This document shows, one piece after another, positions 1 to 8,685 of a stretch of 64,000 bases of DNA. Below the pieces are notes generated by a model. It saw nothing but the letters and a program-made list of their open reading frames with translations, had not been told where the DNA came from and did not search any database. Every line of letters begins with the position of its first letter. The first letter of the stretch is position 1. A program made the position numbers and the translations under genes. This DNA comes from Chitinophaga sp. Cy-1792 (GTDB taxonomy: Bacteria; Bacteroidota; Bacteroidia; Chitinophagales; Chitinophagaceae): the NCBI RefSeq assembly GCF_011752935.1, contig NZ_VWWO01000002.1, positions 558,001 to 622,000 on the forward strand, in the 5' to 3' direction.

Positions 1-77
1 TATGTTAAACAATCTCCCCGAAAGAATCCTTATATTTAAGGTCAGTTTGTATCGGACCACCCGCAAAAAAGTATCAT

Positions 78-380
78 ATGAACCTGGACGCCGCCTTCAG
101 AAAAGCATTAATATACCTCGACACGGGAAAGGATGAGGCCGCAAAAGAGTTGCTGGACGCCATCTATGAAGAAAGTCTGGCAACAGACGATGCCCTGCAC
201 CTGGTGCAATCCAGTTGCGCCCTCGGACAGTATTATTATAACCGGGATGAATTTATCCAGGCCCGGCATTATCTCAATATAACCGTGAGTACGCAACTGG
301 AAGAAGGCCTGGATGATCTGCTGGCCTATGAGATCAATGTTGCCAACGAGCTCCTGCTGGAGCTGGACGCTAAAAACTAA
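78..380 (+). CDS. small helical TPR-like protein of unknown function
   Basis: A 100-residue acidic protein with no signal peptide or membrane segment, so probably cytoplasmic. The pattern of small and aromatic residues (ALIYLDTGK near 10-18, CALGQYYYNRDEF near 47-59, ARHYLNI near 62-68) resembles two or three tetratricopeptide-like helical hairpins, but no family is recognised. The stop lies 27 bases before the next gene, so the two are probably co-transcribed. Codon use and reading-frame quality look like a real gene; the antisense frame over the same bases is a shadow. Confidence 0.7.
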   Translation: MNLDAAFRKALIYLDTGKDEAAKELLDAIYEESLATDDALHLVQSSCALGQYYYNRDEFIQARHYLNITVSTQLEEGLDDLLAYEINVANELLLELDAKN

Positions 381-407
381 CCTGTGCACCTATAACCCAA
401 TAAAGAT

Positions 408-764
408 ATGGCTACATTAAATCTACTGGTAATCAAAACAGATAAACCTGAACAACAGGTCGAATTTTATGCGGCCATCGGCTTCCAGTTCGTTTACCAT
501 CAGCATGGAACAGGTCCCTTCCATTATTCCAGCACCGACGAAGGCCTGGTACTGGAAATCTATCCGCTCCCTGCTCCGGCACACGGACCCGACCAGACTA
601 CCCGCTTTGGCTTTACCGTTCCCAACCTGGAACTCACCATGCAAACCCTGCAAAAACTGAATGTTACCATTGTCACCATGCCCCGCGATACCGAATGGGG
701 CCGCATGGCCCTGGTACAGGACATGGATGGAAGAAGGGTTGAATTAACCGAGAAACAGCTGTAA
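408..764 (+). CDS. VOC (glyoxalase/bleomycin-resistance fold) protein
   Basis: 118 residues, the usual length of a single VOC domain. It shows the paired beta-alpha-beta-beta-beta pattern: an opening strand followed by TDKPEQQVEFYAAIGF (about 10-25), a central LVLEIYPL strand, a second module starting near TRFGFTVPNL, and the closing DMDGRRVELTE. The last Glu is where VOC enzymes place a metal ligand, but the usual first-strand His is not evident, so a metal enzyme cannot be assumed. Soluble, cytoplasmic; substrate unknown. It follows the small TPR-like gene in a likely two-gene operon and is followed by double hairpin element 1. Confidence 0.85.
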   Translation: MATLNLLVIKTDKPEQQVEFYAAIGFQFVYHQHGTGPFHYSSTDEGLVLEIYPLPAPAHGPDQTTRFGFTVPNLELTMQTLQKLNVTIVTMPRDTEWGRMALVQDMDGRRVELTEKQL

Positions 765-780
765 CCCGCTATAAATTTCA

Positions 781-863
781 GAAAGAAAGCGCTCCTCCCG
801 CCACTGGTGGGAGGAGCGCTTTCTTTCTGTTTAGCGACGCCGAAGGCGTCGCTAAACAGAAAG
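781..863 (+). repeat. double hairpin element 1 (DH1), terminator-like
   Basis: Two abutting hairpins. Hairpin 1 (781-827) has long GC-rich arms with at most one wobble pair. Hairpin 2 (823-863) has a perfect 19-bp stem capped by GAA, with tip GCC-GAA-GGC. The arms share 823-827, so both cannot form fully at once. It lies 16 bases after the VOC stop and probably ends that transcript. Same architecture as DH2 to DH5. Confidence 0.8.
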
Positions 864-932
864 ACGAAATACAAAATATCATCTCTCTGATTAATTATAA
901 TATTTTTCTAATGATTTTTTATAGACTCCCTA

Positions 933-964
933 ACGACCCCTCCGGTCGTACCCGCCTACCTTTG
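933..964 (+). promoter_or_regulatory. candidate mgtA promoter with overlapping small palindrome
   Basis: TACCTTTG at 957-964 matches the Bacteroidota -7 consensus TAnnTTTG, 47 bases before the mgtA start. An inverted repeat with 6-base arms, ACGACC and GGTCGT (933-938, 944-949), sits just upstream, where a regulator would block the polymerase. No clear -33 TTTG is seen, and no M-box Mg2+ riboswitch is recognised. Confidence 0.4.
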
Positions 965-1011
965 TATCGCTGCAAACGGAGCTGAAACAAAGTACAGGAC
1001 CTATAAAAAAC

Positions 1012-3723
1012 ATGACTATGCTGTCTACAGTAACAAAAACCATTAAATATCGCATAGCAGGAATTACTAACGGCAACGGGCTAAACGAAGAAGCAGCCAC
1101 CAGACTCATCAAAGCAGGCTCGCATACCATAGAAGGCTGCCTCGACATGATGGACGCCTCCGCAGAAGGACTCTCCGCAGAACAGGCCGCCCTGCACCTG
1201 CGCACCTACGGCCCCAACGAAGTACAACACGAAAAAGCCCCCGCATGGTTTAATCAGCTCATCGCAGCCTTTATTAACCCTTTTATAGGTATTCTGCTCA
1301 TTATCGCCATTATATCCCTTATCATGGACGTATGGACGGCAGCACCAGGAGAAGAAGACTATAAAACTGTTGCCATGGTCGGTGTCATGGTAATGGTTAG
1401 TGGACTCCTCCGCTTCTTCCAGGAATTCAGAAGCAACCGCGCCGCCGAACAACTGAAAAGCATGGTGAAAACCACCGCATCCGTTTTACGTAAAGAAACC
1501 GGCAAACAGGAAACGGATATCAGCCACATCGTGCCCGGAGATATTATCTTCCTCTCAGCCGGAGATATGATCCCCGCCGATTGCCGCATCATCCACTCCA
1601 AAGACCTGTTCGTCTCCCAGGCCATGCTCACCGGCGAATCCCTCCCCGTAGAAAAGAATTTTCAGCCAGTTCCTTTTTTACCGGGAGCCTCGCCGCTGGA
1701 CCTGGAAAATATTTGCTTCATGGGTACCAACGTAGTCAGTGGCGCCGCCACCGCCATCGTTATCAACACCGGCAACCAAACTTATTTCGGCTCCCTCAGC
1801 AAATCTATCGTGGGCAAACGCGCCGAAACCAGCTTCGATAAAGGTGTCAATAAAGTATCCTACCTCCTCATCCGGTTCATGCTGGTAATGGTGCCACTCA
1901 TCTTTATCATCAACGGCCTCGTGAAAGGCGACTGGATGGAAGCCCTCCTGTTTGCCATCGCGGTAGCGGTAGGGCTCACCCCCGAAATGCTGCCGATGAT
2001 CGTGACCGCCAACCTGGCTAAAGGCGCCGTATCCATGAGCAAAAGAAAGGTTATCGTTAAAAGACTCAACGCTATCCAGAACATCGGCGCCATGGACGTT
2101 TTCTGTACGGATAAAACCGGTACACTCACCCTGGATAAAATTGTCCTGGAACGACACCTCAATATCTTCGGGGAAGATGATGAAGAAGTACTGAAATGGG
2201 CATACCTCAACAGCTACCACCAGACAGGTCTCAAAAACCTCCTGGACCTGGCTGTACTGGAACATGTGGAACTGCACGACTACCTCAAAGTAGAAGAACA
2301 TTTCTCCAAAATCGATGAAATACCCTTCGATTTCCAACGCAGACGCATGTCTGTGGTACTGCAACAACAAAACGGAAAACATCTCCTGATCTGCAAAGGG
2401 GCGGTGGAAGAAATGCTGGCACTATGCAACCAGGCCTTCCTGCCCGGCATAGACAAGGACGTACATATCGAAAGAGACGCGATCGTACACATGGACACTG
2501 CCATGCGCGAACGTATCCTTCAAACTTCCCGTAAACTGAATGAAGAAGGCCTCCGTGTATTGCTGGTGGCCATCCGGGAGTTCGACCCCAGGGAAATTAC
2601 CTACAGCGTAGCGGATGAAAATGAAATGGTGCTGACAGGCTTCATCGGATTCCTTGATCCCGCAAAACCTTCTGCCAAAGCCAGTATTGAAGCACTGCAG
2701 CAACTCGGTGTTTCCGTAAAGGTACTTACCGGCGATAACGACATCGTTACCCGGAAAATATGCCGCGATGTCGGTATCTCCTTTGACCGCGTAATACTGG
2801 GCGCTGAGCTGGACAAACTAACAGATGAGCAGCTGCGTGAACAGATCGATGAAGTGGCGGTACTGGCTAAATTGAGTCCCCTGCAGAAAGCACGTGTAGT
2901 CAGGGTGCTGCAGTCTAAGGGCCATACAGTTGGTTTTATGGGTGATGGTATCAATGATGCCGCCGCGCTCCGCGATGCAGATGTGGGCATCAGCGTAGAT
3001 ACTGCGGTGGATATCGCCAAGGAAAGCGCTGATATCATCCTCCTGGAAAAAGACCTGATGGTATTACGTAAAGGTGTTATCTATGGCCGCCGTACTTTCG
3101 GTAATATCATCAAATACATCAAGATGACGGCGAGCAGCAACTTCGGAAATATGTTCAGTATGCTGGGGGCCAGCGCCTTCCTGCCTTTCCTGCCCATGTT
3201 GCCGGTGCAACTGCTGGTACAGAATCTCCTGTATGATATCTCCCAGATATCTATCCCCTGGGATAAAATGGATGAAGAATTCCTCCAGACGCCCCGCAAA
3301 TGGGATGCAGCCGGTATTCAACGGTTCATGCTCTGGATAGGCCCTATCAGCTCTATCTTCGATTATGCCACCTTCGCCATTATGTTCTGGATTTTTAAAG
3401 CGAATGCACCTGCCCATCAGTCGCTGTTTCAGAGTGGCTGGTTTATAGAAGGGCTGCTGTCGCAGACACTGATCGTACATATGATCCGTACACGGCAGAT
3501 ACCTTTTATCCAGAGCTGGGCCGCCGCACCGGTAGTGGCGCTGACCTCTCTCATCATGCTGATCGGTATCCTGTTGCCTTTTTCACCGTTTGCTTCGGTA
3601 CTGAAGCTGGAACCGCTGCCATTCAGTTATTTCCCATGGCTGGTAGCCATCCTGACGGGATATTGTGTGCTTACCCAACTGGTAAAAAACTGGTATATAC
3701 GAAAATTCGCCGAATGGCTCTGA
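1012..3723 (+). CDS. mgtA: magnesium-transporting P-type ATPase
   Basis: 903 residues, close to the length of MgtA/MgtB. These inner-membrane P3B ATPases import Mg2+ using ATP. Seen: an N-terminal cation-ATPase segment (about 45-110), paired helices near 88-140, the actuator TGES loop (207-210), GLTPEMLPMIV with the MgtA-type run up to the phosphorylation motif DKTGT (Asp367), the hinge GDGIND (644-649), and six C-terminal helices including the LLYDISQISIPWD segment typical of MgtA. The run around LNAIQNIGAMDVFC before Asp367 separates it from Ca2+ or heavy-metal pumps. Alone between DH1 and a terminator hairpin, so probably monocistronic. A start three codons in (second Met) is possible. Confidence 0.95.
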   Translation: MTMLSTVTKTIKYRIAGITNGNGLNEEAATRLIKAGSHTIEGCLDMMDASAEGLSAEQAALHLRTYGPNEVQHEKAPAWFNQLIAAFINPFIGILLIIAIISLIMDVWTAAPGEEDYKTVAMVGVMVMVSGLLRFFQEFRSNRAAEQLKSMVKTTASVLRKETGKQETDISHIVPGDIIFLSAGDMIPADCRIIHSKDLFVSQAMLTGESLPVEKNFQPVPFLPGASPLDLENICFMGTNVVSGAATAIVINTGNQTYFGSLSKSIVGKRAETSFDKGVNKVSYLLIRFMLVMVPLIFIINGLVKGDWMEALLFAIAVAVGLTPEMLPMIVTANLAKGAVSMSKRKVIVKRLNAIQNIGAMDVFCTDKTGTLTLDKIVLERHLNIFGEDDEEVLKWAYLNSYHQTGLKNLLDLAVLEHVELHDYLKVEEHFSKIDEIPFDFQRRRMSVVLQQQNGKHLLICKGAVEEMLALCNQAFLPGIDKDVHIERDAIVHMDTAMRERILQTSRKLNEEGLRVLLVAIREFDPREITYSVADENEMVLTGFIGFLDPAKPSAKASIEALQQLGVSVKVLTGDNDIVTRKICRDVGISFDRVILGAELDKLTDEQLREQIDEVAVLAKLSPLQKARVVRVLQSKGHTVGFMGDGINDAAALRDADVGISVDTAVDIAKESADIILLEKDLMVLRKGVIYGRRTFGNIIKYIKMTASSNFGNMFSMLGASAFLPFLPMLPVQLLVQNLLYDISQISIPWDKMDEEFLQTPRKWDAAGIQRFMLWIGPISSIFDYATFAIMFWIFKANAPAHQSLFQSGWFIEGLLSQTLIVHMIRTRQIPFIQSWAAAPVVALTSLIMLIGILLPFSPFASVLKLEPLPFSYFPWLVAILTGYCVLTQLVKNWYIRKFAEWL

Positions 3724-3750
3724 CCTCTCTGTAACTGTCCCATGAAAATA

Positions 3751-3791
3751 GCAGCAATACGGTTCCGCATAAACGCGGGCCGTATTGCTGC
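3751..3791 (+). terminator. hairpin after mgtA
   Basis: A perfect 12-bp stem (GCAGCAATACGG at 3751-3762, complement at 3780-3791) with a smaller CCGC/GCGG stem inside the loop, 28 bases after the mgtA stop. No strong T run follows. The bases just after it, GCATTCGCTATT from 3790, also occur in the core of the 76-bp repeat at 13.3-13.7 kb, so it may be a remote relative of the double hairpin family. Confidence 0.55.
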
Positions 3792-3887
3792 ATTCGCTAT
3801 TTGCTGCTTCCTTCAGAACATTTCTTCAACCGGGCTGTTTAGTCAGGTAGACAGGATTTAAATATGCCCGTCTGTTGATGAAACGCT

Positions 3888-5177
3888 ATGAAGAAGATCC
3901 CATTACACTGGAAAATAATGATCAGCATAGGCCTGGGCATACTGTTGGGGTTTGTGCTACTGAAAATACCCGCCGGCAGAACATTTGCCGGTAACTGGAT
4001 CAAGCCTTTCGGCACCATTTTCATGAACCTCCTGAAAATGCTGGCCATGCCGCTGATCCTCACCTCCCTCATCAAAGGCATCTCCGATCTCAAAGATATG
4101 ACCAGCCTGTCGCGCATAGGTATACGTACCTTCGGCTGGTATATCATTACCACATTTATAGCCATTGCTGTAGGATTGCTGGTGGTGTACCTCATTAAGC
4201 CCGGCTATTTCATACAGCCGGATACCCGTAACAAAATCATGTACCAGTATTCCGGCGAAGCAACAGAAGAGGTACAGGTAGCCAAAGAAAGTGTTGCCAA
4301 AGGGCCACTGGAGCCGCTCGTAGAAATTGTTCCTGACAATATATTTCAGGCCGCTACTTCCAATGGTAATATGCTACAGGTGATCATGTTCGCCGTGTTA
4401 TTCGGTGTGGCATTGCTGCTGATACCTCCTGAAAAAACAGTGACCGTACGCGATTTTTTCGCTGGGGCCAATGAGGTGATATTAAGAATTATAAATATTG
4501 TGATGTCAGCCGCGCCTGTCGGGGTTTTTGCGCTGATGGTAACGCTGGTGACAGAGACGCCTTCGGCAGATATTTTCATTGCGCTGGGCATGTATGGCTT
4601 CACCGTATTGCTCGGACTCGCACTGTTGCTATATGTTATTTACCCCACAATAGTAAAATACATAGGAGGGATGCCACCGGGAAAATTCCTCAAAGGCATG
4701 GTGCCGGCGCAGCTGATGGCTTTTTCTACCAGCTCCGCTGCGGCCACATTGCCGGTTACCATGCAATGCCTGCGCAATAACCTGGGCATCAGCGAAGAGG
4801 TGACCAGCTTCGTTGGGCCGGTAGGCGCTACCATCAATATGGATGGAACTACGCTGTACCAGTCTGTGGCAGTGGTTTTCATCGCACAGGCGCTGGGCTA
4901 TGATCTCAGCTTCGGCGATGTATTGAGCATCGTATTCACCGCAGCCCTGGCGGGATTTGGCTCTGCTGCCGTTCCCGGAGCGGGCATCGTCATGCTGATT
5001 ATCGTATTGCAATCGGTACATATCAATCCTGCTGCAATCTCTTTGATATTCGCGATAGACAGGCCACTGGATATGTGCCGTACAGTCGTCAACGTTAGCG
5101 GTGACGGTATGATAGCCACCATCATACAACGAAAGGCAACTGCGCTGGCAGCCGCAGATGCGGGCAAACAAATCTGA
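3888..5177 (+). CDS. dicarboxylate/amino acid:cation symporter (DAACS family)
   Basis: 429 residues with about eight membrane helices plus re-entrant loops, the fold of DctA/GltP. The family signatures are present: the serine-rich loop SSAAAT (282-287), NMDGT (317-321, Na+/substrate site), the second re-entrant AGFGSAAVPGAG, and RPLDMCRTVVNVSGD near the C terminus, whose Asp and Arg positions contact carboxylates and cations. It sits in the inner membrane and imports C4-dicarboxylates or acidic amino acids with H+ or Na+. Residues alone do not separate glutamate from succinate or fumarate. Its stop is 27 bases before a Dcu-family gene, so the two carriers are probably one transcript. Confidence 0.92.
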   Translation: MKKIPLHWKIMISIGLGILLGFVLLKIPAGRTFAGNWIKPFGTIFMNLLKMLAMPLILTSLIKGISDLKDMTSLSRIGIRTFGWYIITTFIAIAVGLLVVYLIKPGYFIQPDTRNKIMYQYSGEATEEVQVAKESVAKGPLEPLVEIVPDNIFQAATSNGNMLQVIMFAVLFGVALLLIPPEKTVTVRDFFAGANEVILRIINIVMSAAPVGVFALMVTLVTETPSADIFIALGMYGFTVLLGLALLLYVIYPTIVKYIGGMPPGKFLKGMVPAQLMAFSTSSAAATLPVTMQCLRNNLGISEEVTSFVGPVGATINMDGTTLYQSVAVVFIAQALGYDLSFGDVLSIVFTAALAGFGSAAVPGAGIVMLIIVLQSVHINPAAISLIFAIDRPLDMCRTVVNVSGDGMIATIIQRKATALAAADAGKQI

Positions 5178-5204
5178 TCATCATCTACCTGAAAAATTAA
5201 TATT

Positions 5205-6539
5205 ATGATCTTTGTTGAACTGGCGATATTACTGTTAATGATCCTGATAGGCTCCCGCATGAAGGGGATAGGCCTTGGTGTGATGGGCATGGTAGGCCTG
5301 CTGATATTTGTGCTGGTATTTCATATGAAGCCAGTAGAGCCACCAGTGGCAGTACTGCTGATTATTCTGGCCATCGTTACTACGGCGGCTACCTTGCAGG
5401 CTGCCGGCGGACTCGATTACCTGGTTAGCATTGCAGAAAAGATTATTCGGCGTAACCCCGGACAGATCACCTTCATCGCACCATTTACCACTTACTTTCT
5501 TTGCCTGTTTGCCGGTACTTCACATATCGTTTACTCGCTGCTGCCCATCATTGCGGAGGTTTCAGCCAAAAAACGGATACGTCCCGAAAGGCCATTAAGT
5601 ATTTCTGTTATTGCAGCACACCTTTCACTTACCGGTAGTCCGATGAGCGCCGCCACGGCCTCGCTGGCTGCTATCCTGGCTTATCCGGCAGCGGCGCTCG
5701 ATATCATAAAAGTTTGTATTCCTGCCTGTCTGATAGGTATCCTTGCGGGCGTGCTGGCGGTATGGAAAAAAGGGAAGGAGCTGAACGATGATCCCATCTT
5801 CCAGGAAAAAATGAAAGACCCCGCTTTTGCAAAGAGTATTGAGTCGTCCGATGAGCATAAAACAGAACTCAAGCCAGGTGCTAAAACAGCAGTGTTGATA
5901 TTCGGCATTGCAATATTAATGATCATCCTTTGTGGTGCCTTTCCGCAGCTGCTGCCCAATGTAGGCGCCGGCGAAGCCGGACTGGCAGTAAATGCCAACG
6001 GCGACGTTAATCTAACCGGTATGATCATCATGATTACCTTATCCGCTTCGGCAATGATGATGCTGATATTAAAAATTTCGCCGGTAGAAGTAACGAAGAT
6101 GAGTCTGTTTACTTCCATGGCATCTGCGTTGGTATCTGTGCTGGGCGTGGTGTGGATGAGTGCAACGTTTATGGGCGCCAATGAAGCGCTGATAGAACAT
6201 ACCTTCGGAGATATCGCCGGCGCACATCCCTGGACATTCGCCTTTGCATTATTCTTCATGGGCGCGCTTACGTTTAGTCAGGCGGCTACTACGCGTACGA
6301 TGATGCCGATAGGATTAACTTTGGGCATTACACAGCCGCACCTGATCGCCATGTTCCCGGCGGTAAACGGGGATTTCCTCCTGCCTGGCTATCCTACGCT
6401 GGTAGCGGCAATAGACTTCGACCGTACCGGCTCTACTCGTATAGGCAAGTACGTAGTCAATCATAGTTTTATGGTACCCGGACTCGTGGCTGTTAGTGTA
6501 GCCGTAGCCGTTGGATTTCTTCTCAGTTTTATGGTGTAA
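5205..6539 (+). CDS. anaerobic C4-dicarboxylate transporter, DcuA/DcuB family
   Basis: 444 residues, nearly all hydrophobic, with 10-12 predicted helices. The Dcu signature is clear: the opening VELAILLLMILIG with GIGLGVMG, then AAGGLDYLV, RRNPGQITFIAPF, CLFAGTSH, RPERPLSISVIAAH and GSPMSAATA, all matching in order what I know of DcuA and DcuB. Dcu proteins exchange fumarate, malate or aspartate for succinate across the inner membrane. It follows the DAACS carrier within 28 bases. Having two unrelated carriers for the same substrate class in one operon is unusual. DcuA and DcuB cannot be told apart here, so no symbol is given. Confidence 0.92.
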   Translation: MIFVELAILLLMILIGSRMKGIGLGVMGMVGLLIFVLVFHMKPVEPPVAVLLIILAIVTTAATLQAAGGLDYLVSIAEKIIRRNPGQITFIAPFTTYFLCLFAGTSHIVYSLLPIIAEVSAKKRIRPERPLSISVIAAHLSLTGSPMSAATASLAAILAYPAAALDIIKVCIPACLIGILAGVLAVWKKGKELNDDPIFQEKMKDPAFAKSIESSDEHKTELKPGAKTAVLIFGIAILMIILCGAFPQLLPNVGAGEAGLAVNANGDVNLTGMIIMITLSASAMMMLILKISPVEVTKMSLFTSMASALVSVLGVVWMSATFMGANEALIEHTFGDIAGAHPWTFAFALFFMGALTFSQAATTRTMMPIGLTLGITQPHLIAMFPAVNGDFLLPGYPTLVAAIDFDRTGSTRIGKYVVNHSFMVPGLVAVSVAVAVGFLLSFMV

Positions 6540-6584
6540 TATTCGTATGTTCGTGGTCTTGTGAATTTTTAAAAAGACGTGAAC

Positions 6585-7091
6585 ATGCCACTGGAACAAT
6601 ACACCATCATTCCTAATGTGAATACCAGCAGCACGCAGCTGTTTACCGCCACCAACAACGATATCAGCTTACTGGAGAAAACATTCGACATCACCACAGA
6701 TCAGGATTACAAAGACTATGTAACCAACCATGGCTGTGGTATTTTAGGAGGTACCTATATTCGTGTATACCTGCCACAGGTAACTATGCTTTTACAAAAA
6801 GAATGGCAGGAAAGAATTAACCAATACTGGTTCTGGGACGAAGGAAAAGAGGTGCTGACCAAAGATCAGGCCCTGCAATCTGTTGTACTGGGAGATACGT
6901 TAGATGGCGATGAAATTATTTTGTTTGAACAGCAATATTATGTTTTGCCAAGACATGAGGAGATGATCTACAAAATAGGAGATACGCTGGGAGACGCCAT
7001 TGCATGGCTTTGCAGCACGGGTATACTCACAGAAGCTTTTGTAGAGAGAGAGTTTGAGCCATTCGATCCGGCAGAATACAGACAACAATAA
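6585..7091 (+). CDS. SMI1/KNR4 (SUKH) family protein
   Basis: About 168 residues, no signal peptide. The middle carries the SUKH pattern: a helix-rich N terminus, DYKDYVTNHGCGILGG where the SMI1/KNR4 glycine loop lies, then DTLDGDEIIL and YYVLPRHEEMIYKIGDTLGDAIAWL. SUKH proteins are often immunity proteins against contact-dependent or polymorphic toxins, though many have unknown roles. No toxin gene is adjacent. I chose ATG at 6585; a GTG at 6579 is in frame. It lies just after the Dcu gene and before DH2, next to the RNA-repair genes. Confidence 0.75.
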   Translation: MPLEQYTIIPNVNTSSTQLFTATNNDISLLEKTFDITTDQDYKDYVTNHGCGILGGTYIRVYLPQVTMLLQKEWQERINQYWFWDEGKEVLTKDQALQSVVLGDTLDGDEIILFEQQYYVLPRHEEMIYKIGDTLGDAIAWLCSTGILTEAFVEREFEPFDPAEYRQQ

Positions 7092-7108
7092 TATTACCCT
7101 ATGGGCTT

Positions 7109-7189
7109 AGGGTCTCCCTGTCTCTACTCAGTAGAGACGGGGAGACCCTTTTCTTTTTTTGAACGCCGAAGGCGTTCAAAAAAAGAAAA
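7109..7189 (+). repeat. double hairpin element 2 (DH2), terminator-like
   Basis: Hairpin 1 (7109-7149) has 20-bp arms with one wobble. It is followed directly by the T-rich left arm of hairpin 2 (7149-7189), a perfect 19-bp stem with GAA loop and GCC-GAA-GGC tip. It follows the SUKH gene stop by 17 bases. Hairpin 1 plus the TTTTCTTTTTTT tract reads as an intrinsic terminator on the + strand; the same T tract can instead be sequestered in hairpin 2. Confidence 0.8.
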
Positions 7190-7227
7190 ACTAACAAAAC
7201 ACCAATATCTCCCGGAAATTTTATATA

Positions 7228-8031
7228 ATGCATATATCTACACCAACCTATGACGTTATGATAGCTGAGATAAAGAAAGAGATAGACCAACTGGAGTCCC
7301 AATACAACATAAAAATCCTGTACGCAGTAGAAAGTGGTAGCCGCGCCTGGGGCTTTGCCTCCACGAACAGCGACTGGGATGTGCGTTATATCTACATTCA
7401 TCCGCTGGAATGGTACCTGAAAATAGATGATAAAAAAGATAGCCAGGAGAAGATCCTCGACAACGATATCGACCTCGCAGGATGGGAGCTGAGAAAGGCG
7501 TTACGTCTTTTCAGAAAGTCGAATCCGCCTATGCTGGAATGGCTGCACAGTCCTATCATTTACAAGGAAACGTATACCACTGCAGAACGCCTGCGTGAGC
7601 TGGAGAAGCAGTTCTTCAATCCTAAATCCTGTCTGCACCATTACCTGCATATGGCCGAAGGGAATTATGAACAATACCTCCTGGGCGAACAGGTGAGAGT
7701 AAAAAAATACTTCTATGTGCTGCGCCCGTTGCTGGCCTGCGACTGGATCAGGGAGCATAACACCATGGCACCTACGGAGTTCAGGCCTTTGCTGGACAGA
7801 TATGTAACTGATTCACAGGTAAAGGAAACGATTGAAACACTGCTGGTAAGAAAGATGAGTGGAGAAGAACTGAGTACTGAACCGGCAAATCCTGTGTTGC
7901 AGCAATATCTGGAGGAAAAACTGGCATTTTACAAGGAGTTTGTAAAGGATATTGCACCGCAAAAACCTGCCAGTACTGCGCTGCTGGATAAGTTGTTTAT
8001 GGATACCCTTGCGGAAGTATGGAATAAATAA
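7228..8031 (+). CDS. RlaP/COG3541-type nucleotidyltransferase
   Basis: 267 residues. The polymerase-beta-type nucleotidyltransferase motif is visible: GSRAWGF at 37-43 followed by SDWDVR at 48-53, giving the Gly-Ser helix cap and two metal-binding acidic residues, Asp49 and Asp51. The following LAGWELRKALRLFRKSNPPMLEWL matches the COG3541 (YcgL-like) proteins that Pfam calls RlaP, linked in the literature to RNA ligase-based repair. The reaction has not been shown; nucleotide addition to damaged RNA ends is the usual proposal. Here it lies 1.1 kb before hen1 and pnkp, which fits that role. Nine bases separate its stop from the next gene. The first Met at 7228 or one eleven codons on (7261 region) could be used. 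Confidence 0.85.
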   Translation: MHISTPTYDVMIAEIKKEIDQLESQYNIKILYAVESGSRAWGFASTNSDWDVRYIYIHPLEWYLKIDDKKDSQEKILDNDIDLAGWELRKALRLFRKSNPPMLEWLHSPIIYKETYTTAERLRELEKQFFNPKSCLHHYLHMAEGNYEQYLLGEQVRVKKYFYVLRPLLACDWIREHNTMAPTEFRPLLDRYVTDSQVKETIETLLVRKMSGEELSTEPANPVLQQYLEEKLAFYKEFVKDIAPQKPASTALLDKLFMDTLAEVWNK

Positions 8032-8040
8032 TCCCTGCCT

Positions 8041-8679
8041 ATGTATACCGTTTATCATCGTGTAATTACTGATGAAGAGGCTGCACTACTGGCACAACGA
8101 ACACCTGTGCCGCAAAATAATCTGCCTAAATTATTGTCGTCATTATTAATAATATTGATGGCGGTGTTTATTTCTGCTGTCACAAATAGACGCATCTCTG
8201 ACGCCAATGGTGAATGGCCTTTGCCGTTATGGTTAGTGATGTTGGGGCCTGCTGTCTGCATCGCAGGAATTATTCTGCTGAAACGCTTGATACGTAGAAA
8301 TAACGAGATGAATGAAATAATGACGGCGCTTGTACAGGTAGAAGTAGCGCATATTGTCACCCACCGCGCCTTAGTAAGAGAAGACGAGGAATGCTGCGGG
8401 GAAGGCTTCTACCTGGATGTTTGGGTAGAAGGTAAACAGCAAACCCTGTACCTGCAAAATCAGCAATTTGATATGTTGGCAGCAGAAAAGAAATTTCCAA
8501 ATACAGAAATCGAGATAGTGCAAACGCTGGATAAACGCTGGATCGGCGCTACCATGCTGGGGAAATACCTGGCACCGGAAAGGGTGCTGCCTGCTTTCGA
8601 AAGAGCAGATATGATGGCAGGTAATTGCCCAAGAAATGGTGACTTGCTGGATATGACTATTGCCGAGGTGACTGCATAA
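8041..8679 (+). CDS. two-helix membrane protein of unknown function
   Basis: 212 residues. Two hydrophobic helices (about 27-47 and 64-84) follow a short polar N terminus; the C-terminal 120 residues are soluble, with a Cys pair in EDEECCGEGF near 118 and mixed beta-strand character (YLDVWVEGKQQTLYLQ). No family is recognised. It starts 9 bases after the RlaP gene stop, so it is almost certainly translated from the same mRNA. Topology suggests both ends face the cytoplasm. It meets the cupin gene tail to tail with only six bases between stops. Confidence 0.75.
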   Translation: MYTVYHRVITDEEAALLAQRTPVPQNNLPKLLSSLLIILMAVFISAVTNRRISDANGEWPLPLWLVMLGPAVCIAGIILLKRLIRRNNEMNEIMTALVQVEVAHIVTHRALVREDEECCGEGFYLDVWVEGKQQTLYLQNQQFDMLAAEKKFPNTEIEIVQTLDKRWIGATMLGKYLAPERVLPAFERADMMAGNCPRNGDLLDMTIAEVTA

Positions 8680-8685
8680 TCCATG

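Noticed and set aside
864..1011. M-box Mg2+ riboswitch before mgtA
   Set aside because: The leader is under 150 bases and AT-rich, with only a 6-bp palindrome; no M-box folds are seen.
1678..2382. 234-residue antisense open frame inside mgtA
   Set aside because: His- and Glu-rich nonsense composition and full overlap with a strongly supported gene.
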